A stretch of 18,855 bases of DNA from JBQTIQ01 sp052387955 (GCA_052387955.1 JBQTIQ010000089.1:1-18855); one strand, 5' to 3'. Shown: positions 1 through 6,458, counted from the first letter of the stretch. The notes: generated by a model not told the origin, from the letters alone. Numbers and translations: made by a program.

Positions 1-1
1 G

Positions 2-127
2 TCGATCCGCACCTGGATCACCAACTGGAACGACGACCCCAAGCCCTTCGTCTGGCACAAGACCGCCGACGAGATCCTCGACAGCCTCGCCGCATATATC
101 CAACGGATTCCCGACTCGGGACACTAG
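2..127 (+). CDS. IS630-family transposase, C-terminal end (partial)
   Basis: The open frame enters from the left edge and encodes the last 41 residues of a protein. It contains RTWITNWNDDPKPFVWHKTADEI-type sequence and ends in IPDSGH, which is the usual C-terminus of IS630-type DDE transposases. These proteins catalyse cut-and-paste insertion at TA dinucleotides. The catalytic core lies outside the window. The TAG stop is part of a CTAG at 124-127, and the opposite-strand PAS gene ends on the same four bases. A short inverted repeat (CCCGA-C-TCGGG, 110-120) precedes the stop. Family assignment rests only on the recognisable tail, but that tail is distinctive. Confidence 0.8.
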   Translation, partial: SIRTWITNWNDDPKPFVWHKTADEILDSLAAYIQRIPDSGH

Positions 128-627
128 GCGTCGGCGCGTAGCGCCGCGATCTCGTCGCTGAGCCGGCGTCGCTCCTGCCACCGCTCCGTGTCGTCTCGAA
201 CCACGGCGGCGATGCCGACCGGCAGTCGTTCACCGGGTTGGCGGAGCAACGTGACGGTGAAGGCGATCGACAGACGCCGACCCTCGCGGTGCAGTGCGGG
301 TACTTCCAGCAACTGCTCGCCGTACTTCGTCTCCCCGGTGGCCATCGTTCGCTGGTAGCCCGTCCAGTGACGGTCGCGTTGGCGCTCCGGGATGATGAGG
401 TCGAGCGACCGGCCGACGGCATCGGCTGCCGGCCATCCGAAGATGCGCTCGGCGGCATCGTTCCAGAACGTGATGGTGCCTTCGGCATCGGCGATAACGA
501 CGGCGTCGGCGAGCTCGCGGATGAGCCCTGCGAGCAGCGCGTCGTTGATGGTGAGTGGCTGTTCGAGAAGGTGCGCGAAGCAGGGCGCTTCGCCGCCCTC
601 GTCGGCCGGCTCGCCGTCGGTGCTCAC
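124..627 (-). CDS. PAS domain sensor protein
   Basis: This 167-aa protein is essentially one PAS domain (about residues 30-150), recognisable by DAVVIADAEGTITFWNDAAE, the FGWPAADAVGRSL segment and a C-terminal GIAAVVRDDTER strand. A short charged helix (about 147-165) could be a coiled coil. There is no kinase, cyclase or DNA-binding domain, so it is a single-domain sensor that must signal through a partner. The GTG start overlaps the stop of the upstream SufR-like regulator (GTGA), which implies translational coupling and suggests that regulator as partner. His87 in RDRHWTGY sits where FixL-type PAS domains carry the haem ligand. This is suggestive only, because the residue is also common in PAS domains without haem. 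The gene ends in the CTAG next to the IS630 remnant. Confidence 0.85.
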   Translation of the reverse strand: MSTDGEPADEGGEAPCFAHLLEQPLTINDALLAGLIRELADAVVIADAEGTITFWNDAAERIFGWPAADAVGRSLDLIIPERQRDRHWTGYQRTMATGETKYGEQLLEVPALHREGRRLSIAFTVTLLRQPGERLPVGIAAVVRDDTERWQERRRLSDEIAALRADA

Positions 628-1325
628 CGTGTGCCGGCCTTGCCGCGCAGGGTCAGCGTGCTGCCTGGTTCGGCGTCGGGATCCGCAGTGACGCGGATCC
701 GGAGCCGGCAGCCGGCCTTGCGTGGGTCGTACGCGACGAGTTCCGAGACCCTCGCCGTCTCCTCGGTAAGACCCTCGGCGATGCCGAGGTGGAGGGCGCA
801 GATCGTCTGACGGTCGGCGAGCGCAGCCTCGGCGAAGGGACAGTGGTGCAGCACGATCTCTGCGCCGCCGCGCACGGTGCGGACCTCGGGGTCGAAGCCT
901 TGACGAGCCATCGCTGCGCTGATGTCGGCGACGATGTCCCCGGATGGCGACGGCACCCGAAACTGGTCTGCTGCCCGACGACCGATCTCCTCCGCGTCGA
1001 GTCCAGTGCGGATGATCTCGACGAGCAGGCGGCTCAGCCGTTCGTACGGCCCGCCCGATCCCCATTTGCCCTCGACGGCAGGGTTGGGTTCGTAGAGGAG
1101 CCTCGGCCGGCCGCGTCCGCTCCCCTGGAACGTCGACTCGATGACCAATTCCGCAGCGAGCAGCTTCGCGAGGTGCTGTCGTATCGCGTTGTGGTTGAAC
1201 GGAAAGGTCTCGTTCAGTTCGGCGACGCCGACGGGCTCCCCGGCGTCGACGATGCGGCGGTAGATGGCATGACGCGTCGGGTCGCCGAGCGCCTTCGCTT
1301 GCTCTTGCAGCGTGCTGGTCGTCAT
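624..1325 (-). CDS. SufR-like (COG2345) winged-helix regulator with Fe-S ligand cysteines
   Basis: The protein has 233 aa. An N-terminal ArsR-like winged helix (about residues 5-80; ALGDPTRHAIYRRIV, then NHNAIRQHLAKLLAAELV as recognition helix) carries the GRGRPRLLYEP wing typical of COG2345. The C-terminal domain has Cys162 (HHCPF), Cys176 (C-x13-C) and Cys206. This spacing closely matches the three cysteines that bind a [4Fe-4S] cluster in cyanobacterial SufR, so a redox or Fe-S sensing repressor is likely (inference from family). The ATG at 1325 is chosen because it begins at the conserved N-terminus; an in-frame start at 1394 would add 23 unconserved residues. It lies 69 bp downstream of the peroxiredoxin gene across a strong hairpin and overlaps the PAS gene. 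A second member of the family is encoded at 6576-7286. Confidence 0.88.
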   Translation of the reverse strand: MTTSTLQEQAKALGDPTRHAIYRRIVDAGEPVGVAELNETFPFNHNAIRQHLAKLLAAELVIESTFQGSGRGRPRLLYEPNPAVEGKWGSGGPYERLSRLLVEIIRTGLDAEEIGRRAADQFRVPSPSGDIVADISAAMARQGFDPEVRTVRGGAEIVLHHCPFAEAALADRQTICALHLGIAEGLTEETARVSELVAYDPRKAGCRLRIRVTADPDAEPGSTLTLRGKAGTR

Positions 1326-1350
1326 GGCTGCCTCGATCGCGCCGGGTCCC

Positions 1351-1385
1351 GGTGTCCAAGTGTGCCGCGGGCACACCTGGACACC
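1351..1385 (-). terminator. Strong hairpin between peroxiredoxin and regulator genes
   Basis: Two 16-nt arms (1351-1366 and 1370-1385) flank a 3-nt loop. On the minus-strand transcript all 16 pairs form, one as G-U. The hairpin starts 9 nt after the peroxiredoxin stop and lies 25 nt before the regulator ATG. No U-tract follows, so it could be an actinobacterial-type terminator or attenuator, or as DNA a large operator for the adjacent regulator. Confidence 0.65.
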
Positions 1386-1394
1386 GCTCCGCAC

Positions 1395-2030
1395 TCAGCG
1401 GTTCGGCTGTGGCGTGAGCCGCAGGTAGGGCTTGAGAGTCGTGAAACCCTTCGGGAACCGCTCCTTGGCCTCGTCGTCGGGGATGGCAGGCGAGATGATC
1501 ACGTCGTCACCGTCGTTCCAGTTGACCGGCGTGGACACGGCGTGCGTCGCGCTGAGCTGGAGGGCGTCGAGCACTCCGACGATCTCGTCGACGTTGCGGC
1601 CGATGGCTGCGGGATAGGCGAGCGTGAGCTTGACCTTCTTGTCCGGACCGATGACGAACACGGTGCGGACGGTGGCGGTCTCGAGCGCGTTCGGGTGGAT
1701 CATGCCGTAGAGCTGCGCCACGGCGTGCTCCTCGTCGCCGATGAGCGGGAAGTTGAGGCCCTGCCCTTGGGTGTCGGCGATGTCGGCAGACCACCCCTCG
1801 TGCGACGGCACGGAATCGACGCTGACGCCGATGACCTTGGTCCCGCGGTCGTCGAACTCCTTCTTGCGCCGGGCGAACTCACCGAGCTCGGTGGTGCAGA
1901 CCGGGGTGTAGTCAGCGGGGTGGGAGAACAGGATCCCCCACCCGTCACCGAGGTAGTCGTGAAGGCTGAGGCGCCCTTCTGTCGTGTCTGCCGTGAAGTC
2001 CGGTGCAGTGTCACCGAGTTGCAGGCTCAT
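1395..2030 (-). CDS. 1-Cys peroxiredoxin (Prx6-type)
   Basis: This 211-aa thiol peroxidase reduces H2O2, organic peroxides or peroxynitrite in the cytoplasm. The active-site motif P38-x3-T42-x2-C45 (HPADYTPVCTTELGEF) is intact, and Cys45 is the only cysteine, as expected for a 1-Cys enzyme that needs an external thiol for recycling. The long C-terminal arm (VSTPVNWNDGDDVIISP to the end) is the Prx6-type extension. Full family length. The ATG at 2030 is preceded by a good AAGGAGAACCAC ribosome site. It overlaps the 3' end of the small membrane protein gene by 20 nt, so both are read from the promoter with the CTAGT-N4-ACTAG operator. Neighbours (SOD, globin, SufR-like regulator) support an oxidative-stress role. 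Confidence 0.95.
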   Translation of the reverse strand: MSLQLGDTAPDFTADTTEGRLSLHDYLGDGWGILFSHPADYTPVCTTELGEFARRKKEFDDRGTKVIGVSVDSVPSHEGWSADIADTQGQGLNFPLIGDEEHAVAQLYGMIHPNALETATVRTVFVIGPDKKVKLTLAYPAAIGRNVDEIVGVLDALQLSATHAVSTPVNWNDGDDVIISPAIPDDEAKERFPKGFTTLKPYLRLTPQPNR

Positions 2031-2391
2031 GTGGTTCTCCTTGTCTGTGGTGGGTCGAGCGAGCCGAGTGGGAGTCGAGGTGTCGGGCGAGGGGGATGGT
2101 TCCGCCCATCATGAAACCGAAGCCGCCGCCGCCCCAGATGCCGACAAAGATGCCGAGACCCAGCGACGGCCCGAAGCCGAGCCCACCGAGCGTGCCGGCG
2201 ACCGTGATCGCTACGGCGACGATGAGGAAGCCGACGACGTAGCCCACCATGGCGCTTCGACCGATGTTCGGCTCCGAGACGCCTCCCGTCCCGCTGTCCG
2301 GGTTGTTGCGCACGATCTTCAGTGCAGGAGCCGGCGGCGGCGCAACCTGCTGCAGTGCGTCGTCATCGAGGTGGCGAGCGGTCTCGGTCAT
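2011..2391 (-). CDS. Small two-helix membrane protein of unknown function
   Basis: This 126-aa protein is not recognised as a named family. It has a soluble N-terminal stretch of about 47 residues with a proline/alanine-rich segment (QVAPPPAPALKIV), then two predicted transmembrane helices (about 48-70 and 74-98). The second is very glycine-rich (GLGIFVGIWGGGGFGFMMGG). A short polar His/Arg-rich tail follows. The glycine-rich hairpin resembles small membrane-inserting proteins, but no function is claimed. The ATG at 2391 follows an AGGAG ribosome site. The gene is first in the transcript and its last 20 nt overlap the peroxiredoxin start, implying co-expression. Confidence 0.75.
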   Translation of the reverse strand: MTETARHLDDDALQQVAPPPAPALKIVRNNPDSGTGGVSEPNIGRSAMVGYVVGFLIVAVAITVAGTLGGLGFGPSLGLGIFVGIWGGGGFGFMMGGTIPLARHLDSHSARSTHHRQGEPHEPATR

Positions 2392-2412
2392 CGGGCTCCT
2401 TCTAGCGAATAC

Positions 2413-2446
2413 TCTAGTAGATACTAGAAATAATGATCCACGGCAA
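2413..2446 (-). promoter_or_regulatory. Promoter with TCTAGT-N4-ACTAGA operator, membrane protein/peroxiredoxin operon
   Basis: On the minus strand TTGCCG (2441-2446) and TATCTA (2418-2423) are separated by 17 bp, a plausible -35/-10 pair. The -10 lies inside the perfect palindrome TCTAGT-AGAT-ACTAGA (2413-2428). A further CTAG occurs at 2402-2405. CTAG is rare in high-GC actinobacterial DNA, so the cluster stands out. A bound repressor would block the promoter. The same palindrome recurs upstream of the globin-SOD operon. Confidence 0.6.
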
Positions 2447-2496
2447 GACGACCACCTGGAGGACGGTCGGGCATGGCACCGCGACCGAGGACCCGT

Positions 2497-3114
2497 TTAG
2501 CGAGCCGCTGCGCCGCGAGCGCTCACGAGGCGCTGCCCGACGTCGTCCCAATTGACGACGTTCCAGATGGCGTCGAAGAACTCGGCCTTCCGGTTCTCGT
2601 ACTGCAGGTAGTAGGCGTGCTCCCAGCCGTCGATGGCGAGAAGCGGAACCGTTCCTTGGCCGTGGTTGCCCTGGTGGTCGTGGACCTGTTGGACGAGAAG
2701 GCGCCCCGCGACCGGCTCCCAGGATGCCAGCGCCCAGCCCGAACCCTGGATGGTCGCGGCAGCTTGGGTCATCTGAAGGCGGAACGCGGTGAACCCGCCG
2801 AAGGTCTCGTCGAGGAGCTCGGCGAGCGGCCCCGTGGGCTCGCCGCCGCCGTCGGGGCTGAGGTTCGTCCAGAAGACGGAGTGCAGGACGTGCCCGGACA
2901 CGTGGAAGGCGAGGTTCTTCTCGAGCATCGAGATGGCGGTGAAGTCGCTCTTGTCTCGGATCTCGGCAAGCTTGTCGAGGGCCGTGTTGGCGCCCTTCAC
3001 GTACGCGGCGTGGTGCTTGTCATGGTGAAGCTCGGTGATCCGCCCGCTGACGTGAGGTTCGAGGGCGCCGGGGTCATAGGCGAGGTCGGGAAGGGCGTAG
3101 CTCGCGTCGGTCAT
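2497..3114 (-). CDS. Superoxide dismutase (Fe/Mn family)
   Basis: This 205-aa enzyme dismutates superoxide to O2 and H2O2. All four metal ligands can be placed: His30 (ELHHDKHHAAYV), His78 (LHSVFW), Asp162 and His166 (DGWEHAYYLQY). The opening ALPDLAYDPGALEPHVSG is canonical. The VHDHQGN and LQYENRKAEFF regions resemble actinobacterial Fe- or cambialistic SODs, but I do not assign the metal. There is no signal peptide, so it is cytoplasmic unless exported leaderless. The ATG at 3114 overlaps the globin stop (ATGA) and has an AAAGGA ribosome site. A longer open frame to 3387 adds only low-complexity sequence antisense to none of the conserved fold, and is rejected. H2O2 made here would be handled by the peroxiredoxin downstream. 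Confidence 0.96.
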   Translation of the reverse strand: MTDASYALPDLAYDPGALEPHVSGRITELHHDKHHAAYVKGANTALDKLAEIRDKSDFTAISMLEKNLAFHVSGHVLHSVFWTNLSPDGGGEPTGPLAELLDETFGGFTAFRLQMTQAAATIQGSGWALASWEPVAGRLLVQQVHDHQGNHGQGTVPLLAIDGWEHAYYLQYENRKAEFFDAIWNVVNWDDVGQRLVSARGAAAR

Positions 3115-3536
3115 TGGGTCGTCCTTTCGATGTCCAGGGGTTGCGGGAGACGAGGTGGCTCCCAGTCGACGCCGAGCAGCCGGTGCGCAAGCGATGCACC
3201 GATGCGCGCGGCGTGGGTCTTGGCGCGTTGCGCGGTCGGGCCTCCCCACGCGCCATCGATGGTCTGCGCCCAGAGCGTGTACCAGCGATCGAAATGCTCC
3301 ACGCGGAACGGTTCGAGCTCGTGGACGTCGCGGTGCGGGGCGAGGAGGCCGCCGGTGTAGCCGGGCTGGCCGAGAAGGACGCGACACCAGTAGTCGATGA
3401 GCTTGGGGATGTGGATCGACCAGTCGACCTCTGCAACCTCGCCGAACACGGGGGCAAGAAGGTCGTCGAAGACGACCTCCCGGTAGAAGCCGACAACCAG
3501 GTCGTGAATCTCGCTCCTGCTGTCGAGGTCGCTCAT
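3111..3536 (-). CDS. Group III truncated (2/2) haemoglobin
   Basis: This 141-aa protein matches group III truncated globins: IHDLVVGFYREVVFDDLLAPVF at helices A/B, LIDYWCRVLLGQPGYTGGLLAPH across C-E, and the proximal haem ligand His81 in RVEHFDRWYTLW. Phe17-Tyr18 lies at the B9/B10 region. Group III globins bind O2 and NO and are linked to nitrosative or oxidative protection; the precise role is unsettled. Its stop overlaps the SOD start (ATGA), so the two are translationally coupled. The ATG at 3536 has no obvious Shine-Dalgarno sequence; AGAGAAAG lies rather far upstream. A TATAGT box and the TCTAGT-N4-ACTAGA palindrome lie just upstream. Confidence 0.93.
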   Translation of the reverse strand: MSDLDSRSEIHDLVVGFYREVVFDDLLAPVFGEVAEVDWSIHIPKLIDYWCRVLLGQPGYTGGLLAPHRDVHELEPFRVEHFDRWYTLWAQTIDGAWGGPTAQRAKTHAARIGASLAHRLLGVDWEPPRLPQPLDIERTTQ

Positions 3537-3552
3537 GGGATTATCGACTTTC

Positions 3553-3574
3553 TCTAGTTCACACTAGAACTATA
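3553..3574 (-). promoter_or_regulatory. TCTAGT-N4-ACTAGA operator at the globin-SOD promoter
   Basis: The palindrome TCTAGT-TCAC-ACTAGA occupies 3553-3568. Its arms are identical to those at 2413-2428 but the four central bases differ, which is the signature of a protein-binding site. On the minus strand a TATAGT (-10 like, 3569-3574) lies directly upstream of it, so a bound protein would sit at the transcription start. No convincing -35 is visible. The site lies 17 bp from the globin start and 40 bp from the divergent CopD-like gene, so it might affect both. Confidence 0.6.
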
Positions 3575-3608
3575 GGGTGCGCCTGGACCATCGCGATCGG
3601 AGGGCTCG

Positions 3609-4046
3609 GTGACTGTGAACGGTTGGAGCCTCGTCCGCTTCGCCCACGTGGTCGCCGCCATGGGCTGGGTCGGCGGCCAGCTCCTGTTGAGCGCTGTGGT
3701 GCTGCCGGTACTTCGAGCCGAAGTGGCCCCCGCGATCCGCGCACCCGTTGTGCGCCCGATCGCGCGACGGTTCGCGCTCATCGCGAACGCCTTGCTGTTG
3801 CCGACGCTGCTGGGCACCGGCGTCGCACTCGCAGCACACCGCGGCGTCACGCTCGCCACGCTCGGCGAGGCGGGCTACGGGCGGCTCCTCGGTCTCAAGC
3901 TCATCTTCGTTGCGTCCTCGATCGTGCTCGCCGTTGTGCACGGCACGCTGGCGACGTCGCGTCCACGGATCGCGCGGCCGCTCGCGCTCGCGAGCCTGGC
4001 CTCATCGCTGCTGATCGTGGTCTTCGCGACAGCGCTGGTGCCTTGA
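3609..4046 (+). CDS. CopD-like four-helix membrane protein
   Basis: This 145-aa integral membrane protein has four hydrophobic helices (about 9-34, 52-75, 91-114 and 126-145). The first helix contains RFAHVVAAMGWVGGQLLL, the H-x-x-A-x-x-W-V-G-G pattern of CopD/DUF2269-like proteins, in which the histidine is a possible haem or copper ligand. A second intramembrane histidine (VVHGTL) lies in helix 3. It is much shorter than full CopD and lacks a copper-binding periplasmic domain. The GTG at 3609 is chosen for its GGAGGG ribosome site about 5 nt upstream. It diverges from the globin gene. A link to haem or electron transfer is only inferred. Confidence 0.75.
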   Translation: MTVNGWSLVRFAHVVAAMGWVGGQLLLSAVVLPVLRAEVAPAIRAPVVRPIARRFALIANALLLPTLLGTGVALAAHRGVTLATLGEAGYGRLLGLKLIFVASSIVLAVVHGTLATSRPRIARPLALASLASSLLIVVFATALVP

Positions 4047-4048
4047 CC

Positions 4049-4080
4049 TCCCTCGGCAACCCAGCAGGGCACCGGAGGGA
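4049..4080. terminator. Hairpin between convergent genes
   Basis: TCCCTC (4049-4054) pairs with GAGGGA (4075-4080) across the 34-nt gap between the CopD-like stop and the stop of the minus-strand KaiC/XRE/cupin gene. Symmetric placement suits a bidirectional terminator. No U-tract is present. Confidence 0.45.
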
Positions 4081-5217
4081 CTACGTCTCCCGGATGAGAG
4101 GGTCCCGTGGGATCCAGAACAACCGCGCCGGCGTGGCAAGCAGGTTGCGCCACCCGCTCACGGGGACCTTGGTGGCGAGCGTCGCGTCGCCGGCGCGGAC
4201 GACCGGCGTCTCCGAGCCGAGGTCGATCTGCACGAGCCCGACCGCGACGACGACGAGCTCCGGTCCCTTGTGGAGCTCCGGCGGTGCGCCGGTTTCGCCC
4301 GGACCCAGGTGCACCAGATAGGCGCGCAGGCCCGCCGTGGGGTCATCCAGCAGGGCCGTGAGTCCCCGTCGGGTCGCACTTCGATCACGCCGCGCGATCA
4401 CGTAGCCGGGGTCGGGGCTGGTGCCGAGAAGCTCATCGAGGCTGATGCCCACGCCCTCGGCGATCGCGACCACGGTGTCGAGTCCAAGTCCGCGGTGGCC
4501 CGCTTCGGCTTGGGAGATCGCGCTCGGGGACACACCGCCGATGCGCGCCACCTCGGACTGAGTGAGGCTGCGCGCCACTCGCAGCTGGCGCAGGCCTTCA
4601 GCAAGCCGCCCGAGCGCGCGCTCGTGGTCGACGCGGACTTCGCCGTCGGCGATCCGGATCCGAAAGATGCGGCCTTGCACGCCGTGGCGCCCCTCGGCCT
4701 TGACGATGCGGAGGTGGCCGTCGGAAACGTCGAAGACGCATTGGGTAACGCCGCGCACGCCGTCGAGGATCGACCGCGACCTCGCTCCGGCGCGCCAGTA
4801 GCAGATGGCTCCGGCGTCGAAGAGCTGCGGGCATATCCGGGTGAAGAGCCCAAGCGCGCGCTCACCGCGGAGGCGACGAACGAAGGCGTCCAGGTTGTCG
4901 AGCACGACACGAGCGCCGGGCTGGCCCCGATCGAGCACCGCTCGTTCCAGCAGCGCCGGGTCGGTGAGGGGCTGGCCGCGCCGCGCGTCGAGGATGTCGA
5001 CATCGCCCACTCGTCGGCGGACCCGAGCGGGATCCTCGTCCGTCGTCACAAAGACTCGTGCGGGCGCGTTCGGGTCGGCGGCGAACAGCTGCCTTTGCAG
5101 GTGGTGATGCAGGGGATCGTCGCCGCCCACCCACACGACGTTGTCGCCCGGCATCAGCCCGCCGAGGACGGCGTCGAGGTCGTCGATACCGCTGCTCACA
5201 CGATCCATGACCGACAC
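4081..5217 (-). CDS. Degenerate KaiC/RecA-like domain fused to XRE helix-turn-helix and cupin
   Basis: This is a 378-aa three-domain regulator. Residues 7-195 resemble a KaiC/RadA-like ATPase: SGIDDLDAVLGGLMPGDNVV is the classic opening, ARVVLDNLDAF (102-112) a Walker B-like strand, and GVTQCVFDV...LRIVKAEGR the C-terminal strands. The Walker A loop is missing, since residues 30-38 read VGGDDPLHH rather than GxxGxGKT. ATP binding is therefore probably lost. Residues 203-264 are an XRE/HTH_3 domain (SLTQSEVARIGGVSPSAISQAEAG). Residues 285-372 form a cupin-like barrel (GETGAPPELHKGPELVVVAVG), as in XRE-cupin metabolite-sensing regulators. The start is either GTG 5217 (AGGCGAG just upstream) or ATG 5208. 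It diverges from the DksA-like gene and may control it or itself. Confidence 0.85.
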   Translation of the reverse strand: MSVMDRVSSGIDDLDAVLGGLMPGDNVVWVGGDDPLHHHLQRQLFAADPNAPARVFVTTDEDPARVRRRVGDVDILDARRGQPLTDPALLERAVLDRGQPGARVVLDNLDAFVRRLRGERALGLFTRICPQLFDAGAICYWRAGARSRSILDGVRGVTQCVFDVSDGHLRIVKAEGRHGVQGRIFRIRIADGEVRVDHERALGRLAEGLRQLRVARSLTQSEVARIGGVSPSAISQAEAGHRGLGLDTVVAIAEGVGISLDELLGTSPDPGYVIARRDRSATRRGLTALLDDPTAGLRAYLVHLGPGETGAPPELHKGPELVVVAVGLVQIDLGSETPVVRAGDATLATKVPVSGWRNLLATPARLFWIPRDPLIRET

Positions 5218-5313
5218 TCTCGCCTGTTAGCAGTGCTGTCGAAGAGACCCTAGTTACCGCAGCGCATGATGAAGTGTCGCCGGACAGGGACCATGACCAT
5301 GCGAGGTTGCACC

Positions 5314-5688
5314 ATGACGATCTCCGAAGCCCAGCCGCGTCTTCCTGCGCACCTCCCCACCGGCGCGGCGGCGTTGCTCCGCTCGCTGCTTCTGTGCCAG
5401 ATGGCCGAGTACGCCGACCAGGCCGCTGACTGTCGTACAACCGCCGACGCCCTCACCGGCCAAGCCGACACCGACAGCCTCCTCGAGCGCGAGCTCGCCG
5501 AGACGTCGGCGACGAGCTTCATGGTCGCGTTGCTTGAGGCACGGGAGGCCTTGCGCCGACTCGACGATGGCACCTACGGCTTCTGCGAGGCATGCGCCAC
5601 GCCGATCCCGTACGAGCGACTCGAGGCCATCCCACACGCGCGCCACTGCGTCAGCTGCCCGGCGACCCCAGCCGGCCTGCTCGGCTGA
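5314..5688 (+). CDS. DksA/TraR-family zinc-finger protein
   Basis: This 124-aa protein has a helical N-terminal half (about 18-85, with the LLEAREALRRLDDGTYGFC entry typical of the family) and a four-cysteine zinc finger formed by Cys91, Cys94, Cys112 and Cys115 (FCEAC...HCVSC). DksA/TraR proteins act in the secondary channel of RNA polymerase to modulate transcription initiation. The two-aspartate tip motif of E. coli DksA is not evident, so the mechanism may differ. ATG 5314 is preferred (GAGG at 5303-5306), but ATG 5299 with AGGGA upstream and starts back to 5266 are also possible. It diverges from the KaiC/XRE/cupin regulator and a strong hairpin follows the stop. Confidence 0.87.
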   Translation: MTISEAQPRLPAHLPTGAAALLRSLLLCQMAEYADQAADCRTTADALTGQADTDSLLERELAETSATSFMVALLEAREALRRLDDGTYGFCEACATPIPYERLEAIPHARHCVSCPATPAGLLG

Positions 5689-5711
5689 GCAGCGGCGCGC
5701 CAGGACGCGGT

Positions 5712-5752
5712 GAGCGGGCCGGCTGGTCTCCCCGCCGGACCCCGGCCCGCTC
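5712..5752 (+). terminator. Strong hairpin downstream of the DksA-like gene
   Basis: Perfect 11-bp arms GAGCGGGCCGG (5712-5722) and CCGGCCCGCTC (5742-5752) begin 23 nt after the DksA-like stop and end 28 nt before the next gene's ATG. It is very GC-rich with no U-tract. A terminator or a leader hairpin for the next gene are both possible. Confidence 0.6.
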
Positions 5753-5780
5753 GCCGTCCATCCCCGACCACGGAGCACGT

Positions 5781-6458
5781 ATGCCGCCCCTCACCATGAA
5801 CGCCTCCGCTTCTGACCACCGAGCGCCATCCGGCATCCCACCTCCGACGACCGGCACCGGCGGGCCACGACTGCTCATCGAACTCGATTCAGCAGAGGTC
5901 GCCGCCAGCAAAGGCCGGCACCCATCCGCCCAGATCGACCCGCACCGGGAACCCCATTGTGAGCACTGCGGCTTCACGGGACCCGAATGGGATGACACCG
6001 CCGACTCGCTCCGGGCTCTCGCGCCGAACTGGCGGGACGCGATCGAGCGCCGGCAGCAGCTGATCGGATCGGCGGCACGGCTCCGAGATGTGGTCCACGC
6101 GGTCACCAACCGCGTGGATCGGCTCCTCGCCGCGCCAGGCTCGCACCTCTCCAGCGTCACCATCGACGCGCCAACCGCGCTGGTAGCGGCAGCCTCGCCA
6201 GACCTACTGATCGAGTTGCTCGACATGGCGGCCGAACGGCTTGCCCGACTGATCGAGTCGCTCGGGCCGGATGACCGAGATATCGAAGGCTGCGTCGACA
6301 CGTCCACCGTGACCATCGCCGATCTCGTCCGCGTACCGCTGCATCACAGCCACCGCGATCTCACGCTCGAAGACTCAGGTCGCGCAGTGCGCGTCTCTCT
6401 TGACACGCGACGCCCTCACCATGCCGCGTGCACATCGGAACTGGAGGCACCGTCGTGA
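5781..6458 (+). CDS. DinB-like/MDMPI-superfamily protein with N-terminal CxxC
   Basis: The protein has 225 aa. Residues about 65-195 read as a four-helix DinB/mycothiol-dependent maleylpyruvate isomerase-type bundle: DDTADSLRALAPNWRDAIE, VVHAVTNRVDRLL, LLIELLDMAAERLARLIESL and TIADLVRVPLHHSHRDL. The HHSH at 188-191 corresponds to the metal-binding histidine helix of the superfamily. Immediately before the bundle is HCEHCGFTG (Cys60, Cys63), a small CxxC feature that may be half of a metal or thiol site. The N-terminal 50 residues are low-complexity and probably unstructured. The ATG at 5781 follows GGAG. The substrate is unknown. Superfamily membership is inferred from the pattern and is not certain. 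Confidence 0.65.
   Translation: MPPLTMNASASDHRAPSGIPPPTTGTGGPRLLIELDSAEVAASKGRHPSAQIDPHREPHCEHCGFTGPEWDDTADSLRALAPNWRDAIERRQQLIGSAARLRDVVHAVTNRVDRLLAAPGSHLSSVTIDAPTALVAAASPDLLIELLDMAAERLARLIESLGPDDRDIEGCVDTSTVTIADLVRVPLHHSHRDLTLEDSGRAVRVSLDTRRPHHAACTSELEAPS

Noticed and set aside
555..2114. Long + strand open frame (519 codons) across the regulator and peroxiredoxin genes
   Set aside because: It is antisense to two clearly homologous genes and its translation has no recognisable motif; long antisense frames are common in high-GC DNA.
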